DNA of 64,000 nt from Tubulanus polymorphus (taxonomy: Eukaryota > Nemertea > Palaeonemertea > Tubulaniformes > Tubulanidae). This document shows, in pieces, positions 18,676 through 30,894 of this stretch (the stretch's first letter is position 1; each line of letters begins with the position of its first letter). The stretch covers positions 5,391,175 through 5,455,174 of the forward strand of contig NC_134032.1 in assembly GCF_964204645.1 (NCBI RefSeq), written 5' to 3'. The notes under the pieces are model-generated. The model did not search any database and was not told where the DNA came from. It worked only from the letters and a program-made list of their open reading frames with translations. A program made the position numbers and the translations under genes.

Positions 18676-21600
18676 GTACCTTTCTGATCAGAACAAGGGG
18701 TTTCAAAACTTCAGGGAAGAGATCGATATCGTACTAGAAATTTCAAATTTCTTTATCCCACAGGCTTTAGGCAACAATCCGAAGATCACAGTCGTTGATG
18801 GCAACAAGTATTTATTCAAGCCAAAATTCACGATACGGGATCGACGCAGTTTACTGAAACTTCTCGATAAATATGACCAGCGCGGACTGGGCGGAATTCT
18901 GATGGACGATATTTCTGAATCGTTACCACGATGTGACCGTATTCTGAAGGTATATACCCTGCAGTGCAACTTGTATTTTTGAAATATCCATAGTCAGTTT
19001 TCTGAAATTTTTATGGTCAACCTTGGTTAATCCATATCACTGGGAATCAAGCTCTTTAGAGTGTCAGTGTCAATGTGCTCTTTCAGATAAGATTTCCGCA
19101 AATAGTGCCCTTTCTTTTCCCTTCTCTGCGTGTTTAGTGCCCTTTTCCAAACCACGGGTGCCCCTTCAAAAGGCAAAATTTGCTAACCAGGCCTGTGCCT
19201 TTGCATATAGAAATCGAATTAAACGTCAGTGGACATGGTAATAAGTGGATGGTCAAATAAATAATAATTTTGAAGGGCACTTTCAATTTTAGACATATTG
19301 GGTAATACAGCTAGTACGGTTGGATACACCACTGGATATGATGTTTGAAATTGATATATGTAGTGATCTGGATAGAAACATTGCGTGTATGTATTGATAA
19401 ATGATGATATGTAAGGCCATCCCAAAATAATTGTCTGTTTGCCGTAACACCGACTCAAGTTTTTCAGGATGAGTTGGTAGGTAGGTAGGATTTTTTTGCT
19501 AAATTTTTTTGGGCAAAAAAAAACAAATTTATCACCTTTTGAGCCCACTTGGGACTTAAGTCCCACAGGGCTATTGCGTTCACTTTTCGTTCGTCCATAG
19601 AAAGAATCCAGTTATTTTGGGAAGTTTTGAAGACGCAGCTATGGATGGTCTTCATGTTTGGTTTATACATGTATCCACCCTAGACACTTCTGCAGCTTTA
19701 AAGACTGGCCCTGTCACAATCAAGATGACCGACTGGGAGCCATTGTTGTTCGCCGAAATCAACACTTTTTACGCATTTTTGAAGTTTTCGAGGAAAAATA
19801 AGAAGACGCTTCCATTATCTTGATCTTTCGTATGTATATGTATCCGGCAAAGGCCCATTAGCAGAAGAAAAGTTGGGTCGATTGGACTCAAAATGGCTGC
19901 ACTCTGGCCTTTGTTGTGCCCAAAAATGTTGATTTTGGCCCAAATTCTATGTCCAGTAGCTTCCTACTGGTTTACCAGTTTTCATTGAAATTAGTGATGG
20001 GTATTCTATGGAAAGAGACCTTCAATGCATGTGACAGGTATTTTTGATCAGCCAATTATCATGCAATTGGCTGCCATCTTAGTGTCATCAGTACCACGGC
20101 TGCCAATTTCACTCCAGTATTCCGGTAGAATGCCAATCGAATACCCTCATAATCAATTTCGAATCGAATTCTGATGATGATGATGACGATGACGATGACA
20201 ATCGATGGATGACGATGATGATGATTGATGATGATGATGGTGAACTGGAAGAAGGTGAAGTAACTGCAACGAAGAGAAAATCCAAATAAAGGACTAGTTA
20301 CAAACAACAGAAGAAAAAAACCTGTGTCGCTAATCATAAACGCAAAGCAGAATATATCTCCAAGTATCCGTGCATTGTTCCACCTCAAATATCAAATAGT
20401 TATGCACTGTGTACTGTCTGTAACCTTGATTTTCTTGGTACACACGGTGGGCTGACAGATGTCAGGAAACGTTGTAAAGAAAGCAAAAGTCACAAAGCTA
20501 AGTCAATAGCGTCTAAAATCACTTGCTATTTCACATCAAATACTCCAACAGCAGACAAATTGGTCACCCTAAGGGCGGAGGTGATGTTTATTGATTTTTT
20601 GGTCGAACACAGCATAGCTTTTGCAGTATCAGATCATGCTACACTGTCAGCATGATACACGCGATCGTGGTCGACACAGTATCCGGACAAGATCAAGAAT
20701 AATACGAACAAGACTGTGCAGAAAACTGATTATCGCTGCTTCGCAGCAATATTTCTTTATTGATTCTCGACACAAAAAAATGGCACGTTGTACGTCCATG
20801 CATATATGATATTCACATACATTTTTACGCACATTGTACGTCCATAGATATATGATATTTACATACATGTTTACTCAACATATAATGTTTTAAAAAAATA
20901 ATTTGTGTTTACTGTCACGCTCTCGTGAACCCGACTGTCTTGCCCAGCCTCTAATGGCCCTGCGGGTCCAATTAATCTTCTAATCATGTTTGACCAGGGA
21001 GTCCACGTAAAATTCGTAGAAGTCACTGCTTTTCTTCATTTTATCCGCTTTAATTTTGTGCAGTGTCTGTACATGTTGACCAGAAAGAACGGCCATTTAA
21101 GAAAGAGTTCACATAGTTAGCCCAAAATCAACGAAGCCATTAATCTTTAGATAAAGGATATTCTGTAAATAAAAAACGATTTGTTAGAAAATATTGGAAC
21201 TAAGATTAATTATGCATATGCTCGGGATTATCTTGACAAAAAAAACGTTTGTATCAATATGCAGATGAATTTTAAACAATTCTAATTCGCATTAAATACA
21301 CCATACATTATTTGTCTTGTTTTTACTACTGCTTGACGCTAAGGTTATGATGAGACGGTTTTGTACGCCATCTCATTTACGGCGATAGAATGATACTACG
21401 AGGGAATGTCGACTGTCGCTTCTGCGAATAGATACGGCATATTGTTCATGTCGAGCTGGTGCACTGTAGGACAAAATTCATTAAAATTAGACTATTCATT
21501 AAAAAGCCGAATTTAATAAACCCGACCAGACAGAAAGAAACTGTTTAGTTTAAAATGTTATAAACTCTATCAGTTCATTTCTAAACTGCCGGGTCTGATA

Positions 21601-22897
21601 TAGTAAAATATCATTGATCATGGTTTAATAAAAGTAATGTACAAGGTAGATATGTGGCCGGCTGTGTCAACTATTAAGCTCAGCAATGAGTGTAGAGACA
21701 ATGTATCAATTTTTTAGCCTTAGGTCTTGGCTTTGAATCCTGAAAATCCGGACAGAGTTTGTATGGAACTTTCGAATACTTTCTCATCTCCCGATACAGC
21801 TAGATTTGATTTCAGCTTCAGCAACAAAAATATGAATATGACATCTGAAATGCTTTTGATTTAAGGAAACCTTATAATTTGTTAGGAGGCTTATAATTTA
21901 TAATGATTATATGTATTTCATGTCAAAATCTATTCAGCCGACTTAAAATGGGTTACGTATTTACCTTCTCTTCTTTGTATAAACAACTGTTTGTCATTTA
22001 AAAACTCCTTCAATGCACTAACTTCTGCGCTGAATCTAACAGTGCCCATGGGCACCTTGTTGAATTTTTTCAATTCAACGTTGAAAAACATTTTCATTAA
22101 AATCATTTCATTAGACGCCTACCGCTGTTGGTAAAGACATCTGTAATCACTAATTACATCAAATACCATGATGTGGCTCCATCATTGCAGTGCAGTGTAG
22201 CTAGTTTTGATCACTTTTGACCGATGAAATAAATCCTAATTAAACATATTTTATTTTATCTCATGCTGCCATTTTTTCAGATTCTTGGTGACCAGGTTCT
22301 GCAAGTACCGCGCGGCGCCGATAAGAAGGTTGTGCTGTTTTATAACGATAAGTCGTTCCAGTTCGAAGCCGATGAGGAGCTGCAGAAATTGTGGCGAAGC
22401 GTCCCTGTGGATGGCATCGATGAACAGAAAATAGAAGAGTATCTAGAGAAACAGGGCATCAATTCGATGCAGGATATAAGCAGCAAAAAATCGGTAAGAG
22501 AGGGAGCAAAGAGAGTACGGTCCAAGAAATGTTTTTGAATCAATTACCTGTCCGTGCCCGCCGCAAACTGATGACTGTGCCTGTTGTGGGCTGCTATGGG
22601 CTTACAGAACCCATTGCTGGCTAATGACTGCTCATGGGCCGATAGTGCCCACAGCTGGGTGATCATTGTGCTGACCGTCTGTCAAGGGCTGATGACTGCC
22701 TCTGGGGAAATAGAACTCACTGCTGGCTGTCTGTAGACAATATATCTACCCCAGAGATGTGTTATGTTTTACAGGTACCGATCCAGAAGCGCAAACGCTT
22801 GAACACAAGGAAGAAATCACGACCGACTAAAACTCATAATGATCATCTCGGAGATTTATTGAAAGACTATTCTGAATTAACAGATAAAAAATCGTAA
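18568..22897 (+). CDS. GTF2E2: General transcription factor IIE subunit 2 (TFIIE-beta), 3' part, four exons
   Basis: Spliced exons 18568-18675, 18764-18949, 22281-22493 and 22775-22897 join in one frame (all phase 0) to 209 codons plus stop. They match TFIIE-beta from the conserved RHQRxxTHPLTLxEILDET block to the C-terminus. This covers the winged-helix core (CKPKF-like [26 protein letters not shown]) and the basic tail. TFIIE-beta recruits TFIIH and helps open promoters in the RNA polymerase II preinitiation complex. The N-terminal exons (about 70-80 residues in the family) were not found in this window. No lesion is seen, so the gene is probably functional. The 3.3-kb third intron carries transposon debris. 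Confidence 0.93.
18764..18949 (+). CDS. GTF2E2: GTF2E2 internal exon (2 of 4 seen)
   Basis: 62 codons, [20 protein letters not shown] to PRCDRILK. Acceptor ATCCCACAG, donor AAG|GTATAT. The short 88-bp intron before it is typical of an invertebrate gene. Confidence 0.93.
19621..20115 (+). repeat. Interspersed repeat, copy B
   Basis: Matches 59547-60035 along most of its length and 850-1150 in part (AGTTTTGAAGACGC start, TAGACAC, TCAAGATGRCCGACTGG, CCCAAAAATGT landmarks). Lies in the GTF2E2 intron, same orientation as the gene. Confidence 0.75.
20172..20242. repeat. Imperfect GAT/GAC trinucleotide microsatellite
   Basis: Runs of GATGATGATGACGATGACGA and GATGATGATGATGGTGA, interrupted once. 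Confidence 0.85.
20338..20655 (+). pseudogene. hAT-type (BED/TTF zinc finger) transposase N-terminal fragment
   Basis: 106 open codons: [79 protein letters not shown]. The CxxC...GGxxDVxxH-like finger, the FF/YFT linker and the LRAEVxFxxFLxEHxxxFxxxDH block are the N-terminal signature of hAT-like transposase genes of animals. The finger histidine region is altered (KRCKESKSH) and no catalytic domain follows, so it is a truncated remnant in the GTF2E2 intron. Confidence 0.65.
22281..22493 (+). CDS. GTF2E2: GTF2E2 internal exon (3 of 4 seen)
   Basis: 71 codons, [16 protein letters not shown], then [35 protein letters not shown], ending SSKKS. Acceptor TTTTTTCAG, donor TCG|GTAAGAG. The DEExQKLWRSV block is highly characteristic of TFIIE-beta. 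Confidence 0.95.
22775..22897 (+). CDS. GTF2E2: GTF2E2 terminal exon
   Basis: [40 protein letters not shown], then TAA at 22895-22897. Acceptor TTTTACAG. The basic tail is the conserved C-terminal region of the family. Confidence 0.95.
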   Translation, partial: VPIQKRKRLNTRKKSRPTKTHNDHLGDLLKDYSELTDKKS

Positions 22898-22965
22898 TAC
22901 AATCGTCCAACCCTTACTGGCCGCATATTCTCATTGCTGTAAACATACGATTAATTGTGTTTGTT

Positions 22966-22971
22966 AATAAA
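22966..22971 (+). terminator. Candidate GTF2E2 polyadenylation signal AATAAA
   Basis: AATAAA 69 nt after the stop codon, followed by a T-rich, GT-containing stretch. Confidence 0.6.
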
Positions 22972-23289
22972 TAAGGAAATGTTTGTTAATTCAGGTTTTA
23001 CTTATGATTTCCGTGGATTTGGCTGCAGCATTGAAGCTATCGTCACCAAGCTGAGGATTAGAGTCGAGGGTATGGGAGCTTATGGATGAAGAAATATACC
23101 TTAAATTATATTTCTTGAATATCAAGAAATTTGGTACTGCCTTGTGGATCTGGAAACTTAATCAGGGATGAGAATTCCCCGCCGTTTCCCGTGGATTTCG
23201 GTATTGGAAAATATCAATTTTCCAAATAGTCCAAAATTGATGTAAAAGTATGAGGGGGTGATGATCTCGAAAAAACTGATGCTAGAATG

Positions 23290-24430
23290 AGTTTTCAACA
23301 TTAACGCCCCCTAGTGGTTAGAATAGGAACTAATTATGTTAGGGATTCGTTGTATCTTATATCCGGGTACATGTCTATCAATTTTCATAGAGATCCCTTT
23401 ATCCGCTTAGTAGCTATCAATGAAAATGCATTTCCAGCAAAATGTAGGTGGCGCTCCTGGAGAACCATATAAGTTACCTACTTAAACCATACATACATCC
23501 AAGTATCTTGAAAAGGGCTACTAACCACACATTGCAACCTCGATTCTATCGCCAACGGTTAAGGACCTAGGAGCAAAAATTGTTGTTTTCACAGTCCCCT
23601 GGTGGCAGTTGTATGAACTAATCATGCAGGATGGCATATTACACACATGTCTTTGTTCTTATACCAAGTTTTGTGATTTTCATAATAAACAGACCGCATT
23701 AAATGCGAAAAATGGATGCTGAAATCGATTTTTCAAAATTTACGCCCCCTAGTGGGAACTAATCATATAAGGGGTTCGTTTCGTTTTGTAACCAGGTACA
23801 TGTGTATCAATTTTTATAGAAATCCATCGATACCCTTAGTCGATATAGATGAAAATGCGTATTCCAGCGTCTTATAGGTGGCGCTACTGGAGAACCATAT
23901 GAGTTACATAGTTATACCATACATCAATAAAAGCGTCTTCGCAAGGGCTACTGGTCACTCGTTGCAACCACAATTCTATCTCCAACGGTTGAGGAGCTAG
24001 GAGCTAAAATCTCATTAAAAAATTTGGGGGCCCATTTTCGAGCCCGTAGAGCCCAAACGGTTAATCGCAGATAGGGCGTGCCACTCACTTTTTTAACCTC
24101 CGGGCTGTTATGAACAACTTTTGTGCTCGCCCGAAGCTGAAAAGTCAAAGACAAAAAATTTTCTCACACAGTAACTTTTCGATGTCAGAATTTTCAAATG
24201 TAAAACACCCCCTGGTGGGTGATCGGGGTCCCCGATCTAAGATCCTCTCGACTTACCTCAAGGTACCTGTGTTCCGTACATCTCAGGAAAGTTTCAAGTA
24301 AATCCGTCAAGGAATATTGTAATGCTAGCAGAATATAATCATCCAGGCTCTCGCGTATAGCTGCATTAATTAGCTCTATACAGGGAAGATACTGCCAGGA
24401 TTGCTATTGCTTGTATAGGCGACACAAACA
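23290..24430 (+). repeat. Long repeat block, copy 1 (internal ~440-bp monomers)
   Basis: Near-copy of 25270-26420 at an offset of about 1.98 kb. Each block holds two related monomers (starting near 23303 and 23741) marked by CGCCCCCTAGTGG, then GAACTAAT, then AGGTGGCGCT. A third segment follows with GGGGGCCCATTTTCGAGCCC and CGCCCCCTGGTGG-like motifs. Confidence 0.85.
23306..23317 (+). promoter_or_regulatory. CTCF-like core motif (first of a cluster)
   Basis: GCCCCCTAGTGG, the reverse complement of the CTCF core CCANNAGRKGGC. Other matches or near matches: 23744-23755, 25722-25733, 26194-26205; and AGGTGGCGCT at 23446, 23876, 25428 and 25863. Confidence 0.35.
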
Positions 24431-24900
24431 AGGCTAAATTCCTCAGTTGCGTTCACTCGAGACTGACCTCATTCAGTGCGCCACAATAGAAGAAGAGATA
24501 AAAATACTAAAAAACTACAGATCTAGTACACCAGCTCTATCAATGCTTATATGGACACTGACACAAACAGACGCACTGATGCGCTGTGGGAATGACACAC
24601 AGGCAATACATATACGTAGATGGATACTGTTTGAATCGGGCTTAAATTTCGATGTTTAGAGGCTCACAGTGAGTAAACAGTGCAATTCTGATTAATATTA
24701 TACGCAGTATTTGTCAACGCAGTGTAGTACTTGTGATACAGAATGGATTCACCGACAGTGAAAGTAAGTTGCAGTAGTTTATATGCTTTCAGTAAGATCC
24801 AGTGTGAAAAAGAATATAATAATAATAATAATAATAATAATGATAATAATCAGCAGGAATACAATAGGGTTTCTGCGAAGGCAGCAGAAACCCTAAATAT
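24430..24900 (+). repeat. Dispersed repeat, copy 1 (second copy at 42640-43080)
   Basis: Shares TTCCTCAGTTGCGTTCACTC, GAGACTGACC, GGATACTGTTTGAATCGGGC and a terminal TAA microsatellite with one hairpin unit (24857-24895) of the type multiplied at 43041-43426. Confidence 0.85.
24818..24850. repeat. TAA trinucleotide microsatellite
   Basis: About eleven TAA/ATA units before a CAGCAGGAATAC hairpin unit. Confidence 0.9.
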
Positions 24901-25269
24901 AGCTGCAAAGCAGCGATAACGGGTTTCTGCCTTGCCGGGTTAAATACCGTACTAGGAAGGTTGCAAAGGATTTCACTGAAATCAGTTCATAACGTACCAC
25001 TATCTGTGAAGAAGCGCCACCTAGCGGTTAGCCTGTGTCACGGGTCAGCCCATATCATGGATATGTTGACCTATGACTCTTAAGTGCAAAGTAATGATGT
25101 ACCAAGTTAAGGGAAAATAGGTGATACAGTGTTCTACCATTCCCTCGTAGCAGTTGTATCAACAGATTTAGCTGGTTAGCCTAGTATACCCATGTACATG
25201 TACTCACACCAGGTTTTGTGATATCTATAATAAAATGGCAGAATTACACGCGAAAAACGGATGCTAGAG

Positions 25270-26420
25270 TGTCTTTTCAAGATAAACGCCCCCTAGGGAT
25301 TAGAATAGGAACTAATTATGTGAGGGGTTCGTTGAATCTTGTATCAAAGTACATGTGTGTCAATTTTCATAGAAATCCCTCCGTCCCATTAGTAGATATC
25401 ATTGAAAACGCATTTCTAACAACTTGTAGGTGGCGCTACTGGAGCACCATATGAGTTACCTACTTAAAGCATACATCAATACAAGTGTCTTGTAAAGGGC
25501 TGCTAGCCACATATTGCAACCTCGATTCTATTACCAACGGTTAAGGACCTTGGAGCAAAAATCGTTGTTTTCACAGTCCCCTGGTGGCAGTTGTATGAAC
25601 TAATAATGCAGGATGGCATATTACACACATGTCTTTGTACTTATACCAAGTTTTGTGATTTTCACAATAGACCGCATTAAATGCGAAAAATGGATGCTGA
25701 AATCGATTTTTCAAAATTTACGCCCCCTAGTGGTTAAAATGGGAACTAATCATATAAGGGGTTCGTTTCGTTTAGTAACCAGGTACGTGTGTATCAATTT
25801 TTATAGAAATCCATTGATACCCTTAGTCGATATAGATGAAAATGCGTATTCCAGCGTCTTATAGGTGGCGCTACTGGCGAACCATATGAGCTACATAGTT
25901 ATACCATACATCAATACAAGCGTCTTCGCAAGGGCTACTGGTCACTCGTTGCAACCACAATTCTATCTCCACCGGTTAAGGAGCTAGGAGCAAAAATCTC
26001 TTAGAAAAATTTGGGGGCCCATTTTCGAGCCCGTAGAGCCCAAACGGTTAATCGCAGATAGGGCGTGCCATTCACTTTTTTAACCTCCGGGCTGTTATGA
26101 ACAACTTTCGTGCTCGGCCGAAGCTGAAAACTCAAAGACAAAAATTTTTCTCACACAGTAACTTTTCGATGTCAGAATTTTCAAAAGCAAAACGCCCCCT
26201 GGTGGGTGAACGGGGTCCCCAATCAAAGATCCCTTCAACTTACCTCAAGGTGCCTGTGATCCGTACATCTCACGAAAGTTTCAAGTAAATCCGTCAAGGA
26301 ATATTGTAATGCTAACAGAATATAGCCATCCAGGCTCTCGCGTATAGATACCGTAGCTGCATTCATTAGCTCTATCCAGGGAAGTTACTGCAAGGATGCT
26401 ATTGCTTTTGCTTGTATATG
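25270..26420 (+). repeat. Long repeat block, copy 2
   Basis: Near-copy of 23290-24430, including paired ORFs (24110/26097) that are conserved only because the whole block is duplicated. Confidence 0.85.
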
Positions 26421-26592
26421 TCGGTTCCTGAACTTCGCTGAAAAAGCTGAAACATTGAAAAGCTGAAACGCTGAAATAAAAACGCTGAAATGTCAGGGAA
26501 TTCCCGAAAAACGCTGAAATCGTGCTAGGTACCGACAATACACGTTTTGAAATGTTTTCCGGGCCGGTGTCCGCTGATGAGTCCTGAACCGT
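26412..26592 (-). repeat. Dispersed repeat, inverted relative to 42440-42640
   Basis: GTTCCTGAACTTCGCTGA ... CCGGGCCGGTGTCCGCTG is the reverse complement of 42450-42635. Inside are several GCTGAAA repeats and ATTCCCTGAAA-like palindromic bits. Confidence 0.85.
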
Positions 26593-26599
26593 GTTTTAT

Positions 26600-27662
26600 G
26601 CTCTAGCTTCGGTTACAGAGACATGCCTTTAGGTCGTCGTCATGATCGACTTGATCGATTGCGGATTGCGTGGATTGTTAGATGTGTTTTTTGCCATAGT
26701 TTTATGTGCATATACCGGTACGATCTAACTATGAAGTTATCACTTCATTTGAATAAATTCTTAATTACAGTAATATTAATTCACAATATTTTTTCTTATG
26801 TTTGGTGATTTCTTGCAACTTATCATTGCCAAGTCTCATACAAGTAGTAGCTGAATGAAAGTACAGTTATAGGCTGAACCTGATAACCCAAATTAAGTGC
26901 TAGCATGGAACTAATGATTATTTTGATTCTATTTTCGGTGTCATTGAAATTCGTTAATAAAGGTTCAACCGTCATAGTATACTGTACTTAGCACTGCGAC
27001 GATTGGGTGCCATATTTCTACAATTTCTACAAGGAGGAAGGAGTCTTTAAGTATCTTTGTTCCCGGGTAGGGTACGGGGTAAAACCTGGTTTACTTTCTC
27101 TTTCGACTTGCCGGAGACTACTATCTGCAATGTATTGCATGCTTTGATTTGTCTAGCCTATAGGAGTCGAACGATATTTTCCCATACACAGGCTTGGCTT
27201 TAGTGTAGATGAAGGCTAGGCACTGCACATTGTGGATTGACTGGAACTCTTAACTCACAAAATTAAACGAGTCAACAAGAAAGATCCAATAATTGGACGT
27301 TTGTCTAACTATATTATTTAACAGCTTAAAATAATACATGACACATTCTGCAAGAGTACACAAAGGAAATCAGTTCTTACATTATATCAGAATCAATAGT
27401 TCGTTTAACTCTGGCTAGAATTCTGGTTCCATCGCTTCATATTCTAATGACATCCACTAGCATACCTAAGAATATCGCTTAGCTTAAGACTAAAAATTTG
27501 GTACCAGGAAACAGGGAAGAAAAGTGGGTGTACTGTACATCCGCAATTGACTTATTTCTCTCTGGTTGAATCAAGTTATTATTGAAATAGCATTCGAATA
27601 GCCATTTTATTTTTAAAAATTGTGTCGTTCAGCTATCCTGCTGCAAATTTCGCAGTTGAAGT
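26600..27662. other. No feature recognised
   Basis: About 1 kb without a supported gene, repeat pair or RNA. Confidence 0.4.
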
Positions 27663-27665
27663 TTA

Positions 27666-28561
27666 TGCAGCTATCAATGTGAACCCTGACCCCACCTAGT
27701 TCATCCATCGCCAGGATTTCGACGTGAAAATTGGTGGATCCTGAACGAAGACTTTTTTAGTAATTAACGAATCTCTGGCGAACCCAAAAGAAATGGGTGT
27801 CGTATCTCTATCGAATGCGTGACGATTATGTATTCATTGAGCATCGAATGTCTGGCGGATTCCAATCTAAACCTACTTCGAAAGTCTGACGAAAAGCGGT
27901 TTGATATGCGGTTTGAACATACGGGACATATAGTCAGTTTACCTTCCGTTGTTACGCTCCCGATCGGATATGTCGCTTCACTAAAACGTCAGGTCGCCAG
28001 AGCCTCTATATCGAGGGAAATTCTCACAGAAGTTGTCACATTTAATTGTTAGCTTAGCATTATTTATCACTTCAATCTTCATTAAAATAAACAGCATAAG
28101 TTCTATTTCAACTCTTTGGAGCTATTATATTACATGGTTCCCCTAAAGCCCAAACCAGCCACTTGACTGTTATTTCTTTTACAATGAAGTTTGATCTTGG
28201 AAGAAACATGACGTTGCTTCATCTATCATGTCTGCAGCATGTCACTGCTGTTTCAAAAGGCTTATAAAATGAGTTAAGTTTTGTTAAGATTTTATAGTTT
28301 TAATAAAAGAAATGAAATTAATAAACATGCTACATTGTGTCGAATACCTGGCGTATTGTATTTCTTAAGGAAATCTGTCTAGTGGAAAGCTGTCGAAGCC
28401 CTGACGAGGTTATTCTATAAAAGTGACGAAAACCTGACTAATGTCATCTATGGTAATAGTGATAATCTGTCGAAACCTGAGCGGAAAGATTTATGGTATG
28501 TGTCGAATTGGAGTCGAATGTCTGAACTAGTGGGGGGTCAGGGTTCACATTGATAGCTGCA
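27666..28561. mobile_element. MITE-like non-autonomous DNA transposon (896 bp)
   Basis: Terminal inverted repeats of at least 28 identical bp (TGCAGCTATCAATGTGAACC...), with near-identity for about ten more. TTA flanks both ends (27663-27665, 28562-28564), a possible 3-bp target duplication. The interior has no coding capacity but several degenerate TCGAAxxxCTGxCG repeats. Superfamily not determined. Confidence 0.75.
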
Positions 28562-28569
28562 TTACTGGT

Positions 28570-29580
28570 GTCATCTGATTTCTCAGTGTCTCAAAAAAAT
28601 TGCACATTCTAAGCCTGAATCTAAAAACAGAAAAAGGTACATTTTAGTAGGATATAAAAGAATAGTGGCTTATACACCCTGGACTATATAGCCTATGGGG
28701 TGGGCCTAGTTTGAAAGCACTGAGGTCCGAGGGAACAGCAGTTAGTAAATAAATACTGAAATTAAACCTACAAAACACCCAGTACTTGAGATGATGTACT
28801 TGACAAGAAGTGTCTCCAGCTAAGCAAATCAACTTTGTCTATGACTCCTCCTTTTATAGAATGTAGTAGTCTAAAAATAAGAATCGGTACATTTTTCTAA
28901 CAGTTGGTATGTCATTTCTTCAAAAAAACTAATTATTACCACGCCACAGCAAATGAATTATTCACAGTTGTTGAATGGTTTGCCCGATTTAGATTAATTG
29001 GTTGACGCTAATCAGTATGACCCATACGCAGGGGCCTACTGCACGCATTATGAGTTTTCCGGTTTGCTCGGCTACCCGTACTGGCGGGGTAGTCTAGATA
29101 GGCAAATGAAAGCTCCGGTTTGCTGAACTACCCCTCTTTGCGGGGATGCGGTATGATGTTTGATCTGACAGTTTCAAGTGGTTAATGGGTGTTTCAAGTG
29201 CTTACAACAATGCTTATTACTTAATGTGGTACATGGTGGTTTAAAAAAAGATTTCATAATGATACGCTCAAAGTATAGGCCTACCGCGTAGGCTTCGTAG
29301 AAAGACCACTGCCTGTGGCCTTCCCAAATTTTAATTGTTCTGTCCGATTTGGTTTCGTCCAATTGAAAGACTGCCTTTTCCAGTTAGGGCATTTTTGGAT
29401 CACATCACTCAGGAAATGACTTACGCTTTTGGGCCCTTTCGTCGGTCCCACGTGTTTTATTTGAGCTATAGACCACATGGTGACACCATGATGGTCAGAA
29501 ACTGACCAATTGAGATATTCCCGAGTCTGAACACCTGGCTGCGAATTTCGGAAATTTATCAAGTCATGTTTGTTTTCAAA
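28570..29580. other. No feature recognised
   Basis: Short ORFs only; 29040-29150 shows a local imperfect repeat (CCGGTTTGCT..CTACCC). Nothing assignable. Confidence 0.4.
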
Positions 29581-29599
29581 CTACCGAAGTATCATCATT

Positions 29600-30010
29600 G
29601 CAAATTCATAAATTGACCATCACTGACCACCACTGACCAATTCAAACTTCTCGAATATGAGTTCGATATACCGCGTTATGGTGTCAAACTAGAAAGGATT
29701 CGCCATAGATATTGAGAATTCATAAATTGACCATCACTGACCACCACTGACCAATTCAAACTTCTCGAATATGAGAACGATATACCGCGTTATGGTGTCA
29801 AACTAGAAAGGATTCGCCATAAATATTGAGAATTCATAAATTGACCATCACTGACCACCACTGACCAATTCAAACTTCTCGAATATGAGAACGATATACC
29901 GCATTTGGTGTGAAACTAGAAAGCATTCCCCATTAGAATTCACAAATTGACCATCACTGACCACCACTGCCCAAGTGAAACTTCTCGAATATCTTCGAAT
30001 TCGAAAGTGG
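29600..30010 (-). repeat. Tandem array, ~118-bp unit, about 3.5 copies
   Basis: Units begin AATTCATAAATTGACCATCA and contain CTGACCACCACTGACCAATT, TTCTCGAATATGAG and GGTGTCAAACTAGAAAG. Unit starts near 29606, 29719, 29831 and 29935; the last is truncated. Confidence 0.9.
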
Positions 30011-30894
30011 TTGTCGTCGTATTGTTATTTCTAGAGACCAGCAGTATGTTTTGCTACTGTTTCTGAATGGGGTTGACATGATGGAAATATATTACTCCTA
30101 AATAGGTTACACATCTGGATCACAGCACCTCACTTGCCGCAGTGCGTAATTTTGACTGCATAGTAATGCTAATACATAAACTTTTTTACTACTTGACTCA
30201 AAGCTTGACGCGAATCATCTGAACAGTACTGCGTTTGAAAACGAATAGAAAATGTTTGCGAGAAGCACCTGCAAATAAGTTATGATAAGATTAAATCTAT
30301 GGTTAATCGATGCTTAAAAAAACAATTAAATCACAGGCAAGATGACTAACAACCGTCTTTCAACCAATCAGCGCGATGCCAATTAATTAAATCATTAAAC
30401 GCATTAGGCTCCTAATATTTGTAATCATTTGTCGTTCTTTAAACTTGGCCACTTTTGTTTCAGAAAACCGCGTACTAGACCAGTGGTCACCAAGGCATTA
30501 AAAAAGTTTTGAAAATTCGATGGTAACGATTTGTCCGTCAAAAAACTGTTTCGTTAATATTTCAAGTTTTTTTTAACTCTTGTACAGAATTCACTATATG
30601 AAAAGTGTTCATAGGAATTGAAATTCGGTGTGATATCAGTCACCTGTTACCCCTTTTTCATTGTCAGTTCTTTATTGCACTATCATGCGCTCTTCTAAAA
30701 TAGAAAAGAGCATGTGTGTTTCGTTATAAACAAGGTTAAATTCCAAACGCACATGAAATATCACACAATATACACATCTAGCATTTTCTCTAACTAGGCC
30801 CTTTCCAAATGGCAATTGTTTAGTTTTTTAACGGCCGATATTCAGAAGCACCTAAAAACCAGTGGTAGCGCTTGAGATTTTCAGTGTAGGTCAC

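Larger units (their letters stand above)
18950..22280 (+). other. GTF2E2 long intron (3.3 kb) with repeats
   Basis: Bounded by GTATAT and TTTTTTCAG. Holds an interspersed repeat copy, a GAT-type microsatellite, and a hAT-like transposase fragment. No other gene recognised; 20656-22262 shows nothing further. Confidence 0.85.

Noticed and set aside
20647-20868. Overlapping 60-70-codon ORFs on both strands
   Set aside because: They arise from a short local repeat (CATATATGATATTCACATAC-like) and have no coding signature.
24110-26288. Pair of similar 63-aa ORFs at 24110 and 26097
   Set aside because: They lie inside a 1.1-kb block duplicated as a whole; no family resemblance and no start context. 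Similarity follows from the duplication.
26570-26600. CTGATGAGTCC, hammerhead-like word
   Set aside because: No matching GGAC-GAAA half follows; a chance match in a dispersed repeat.
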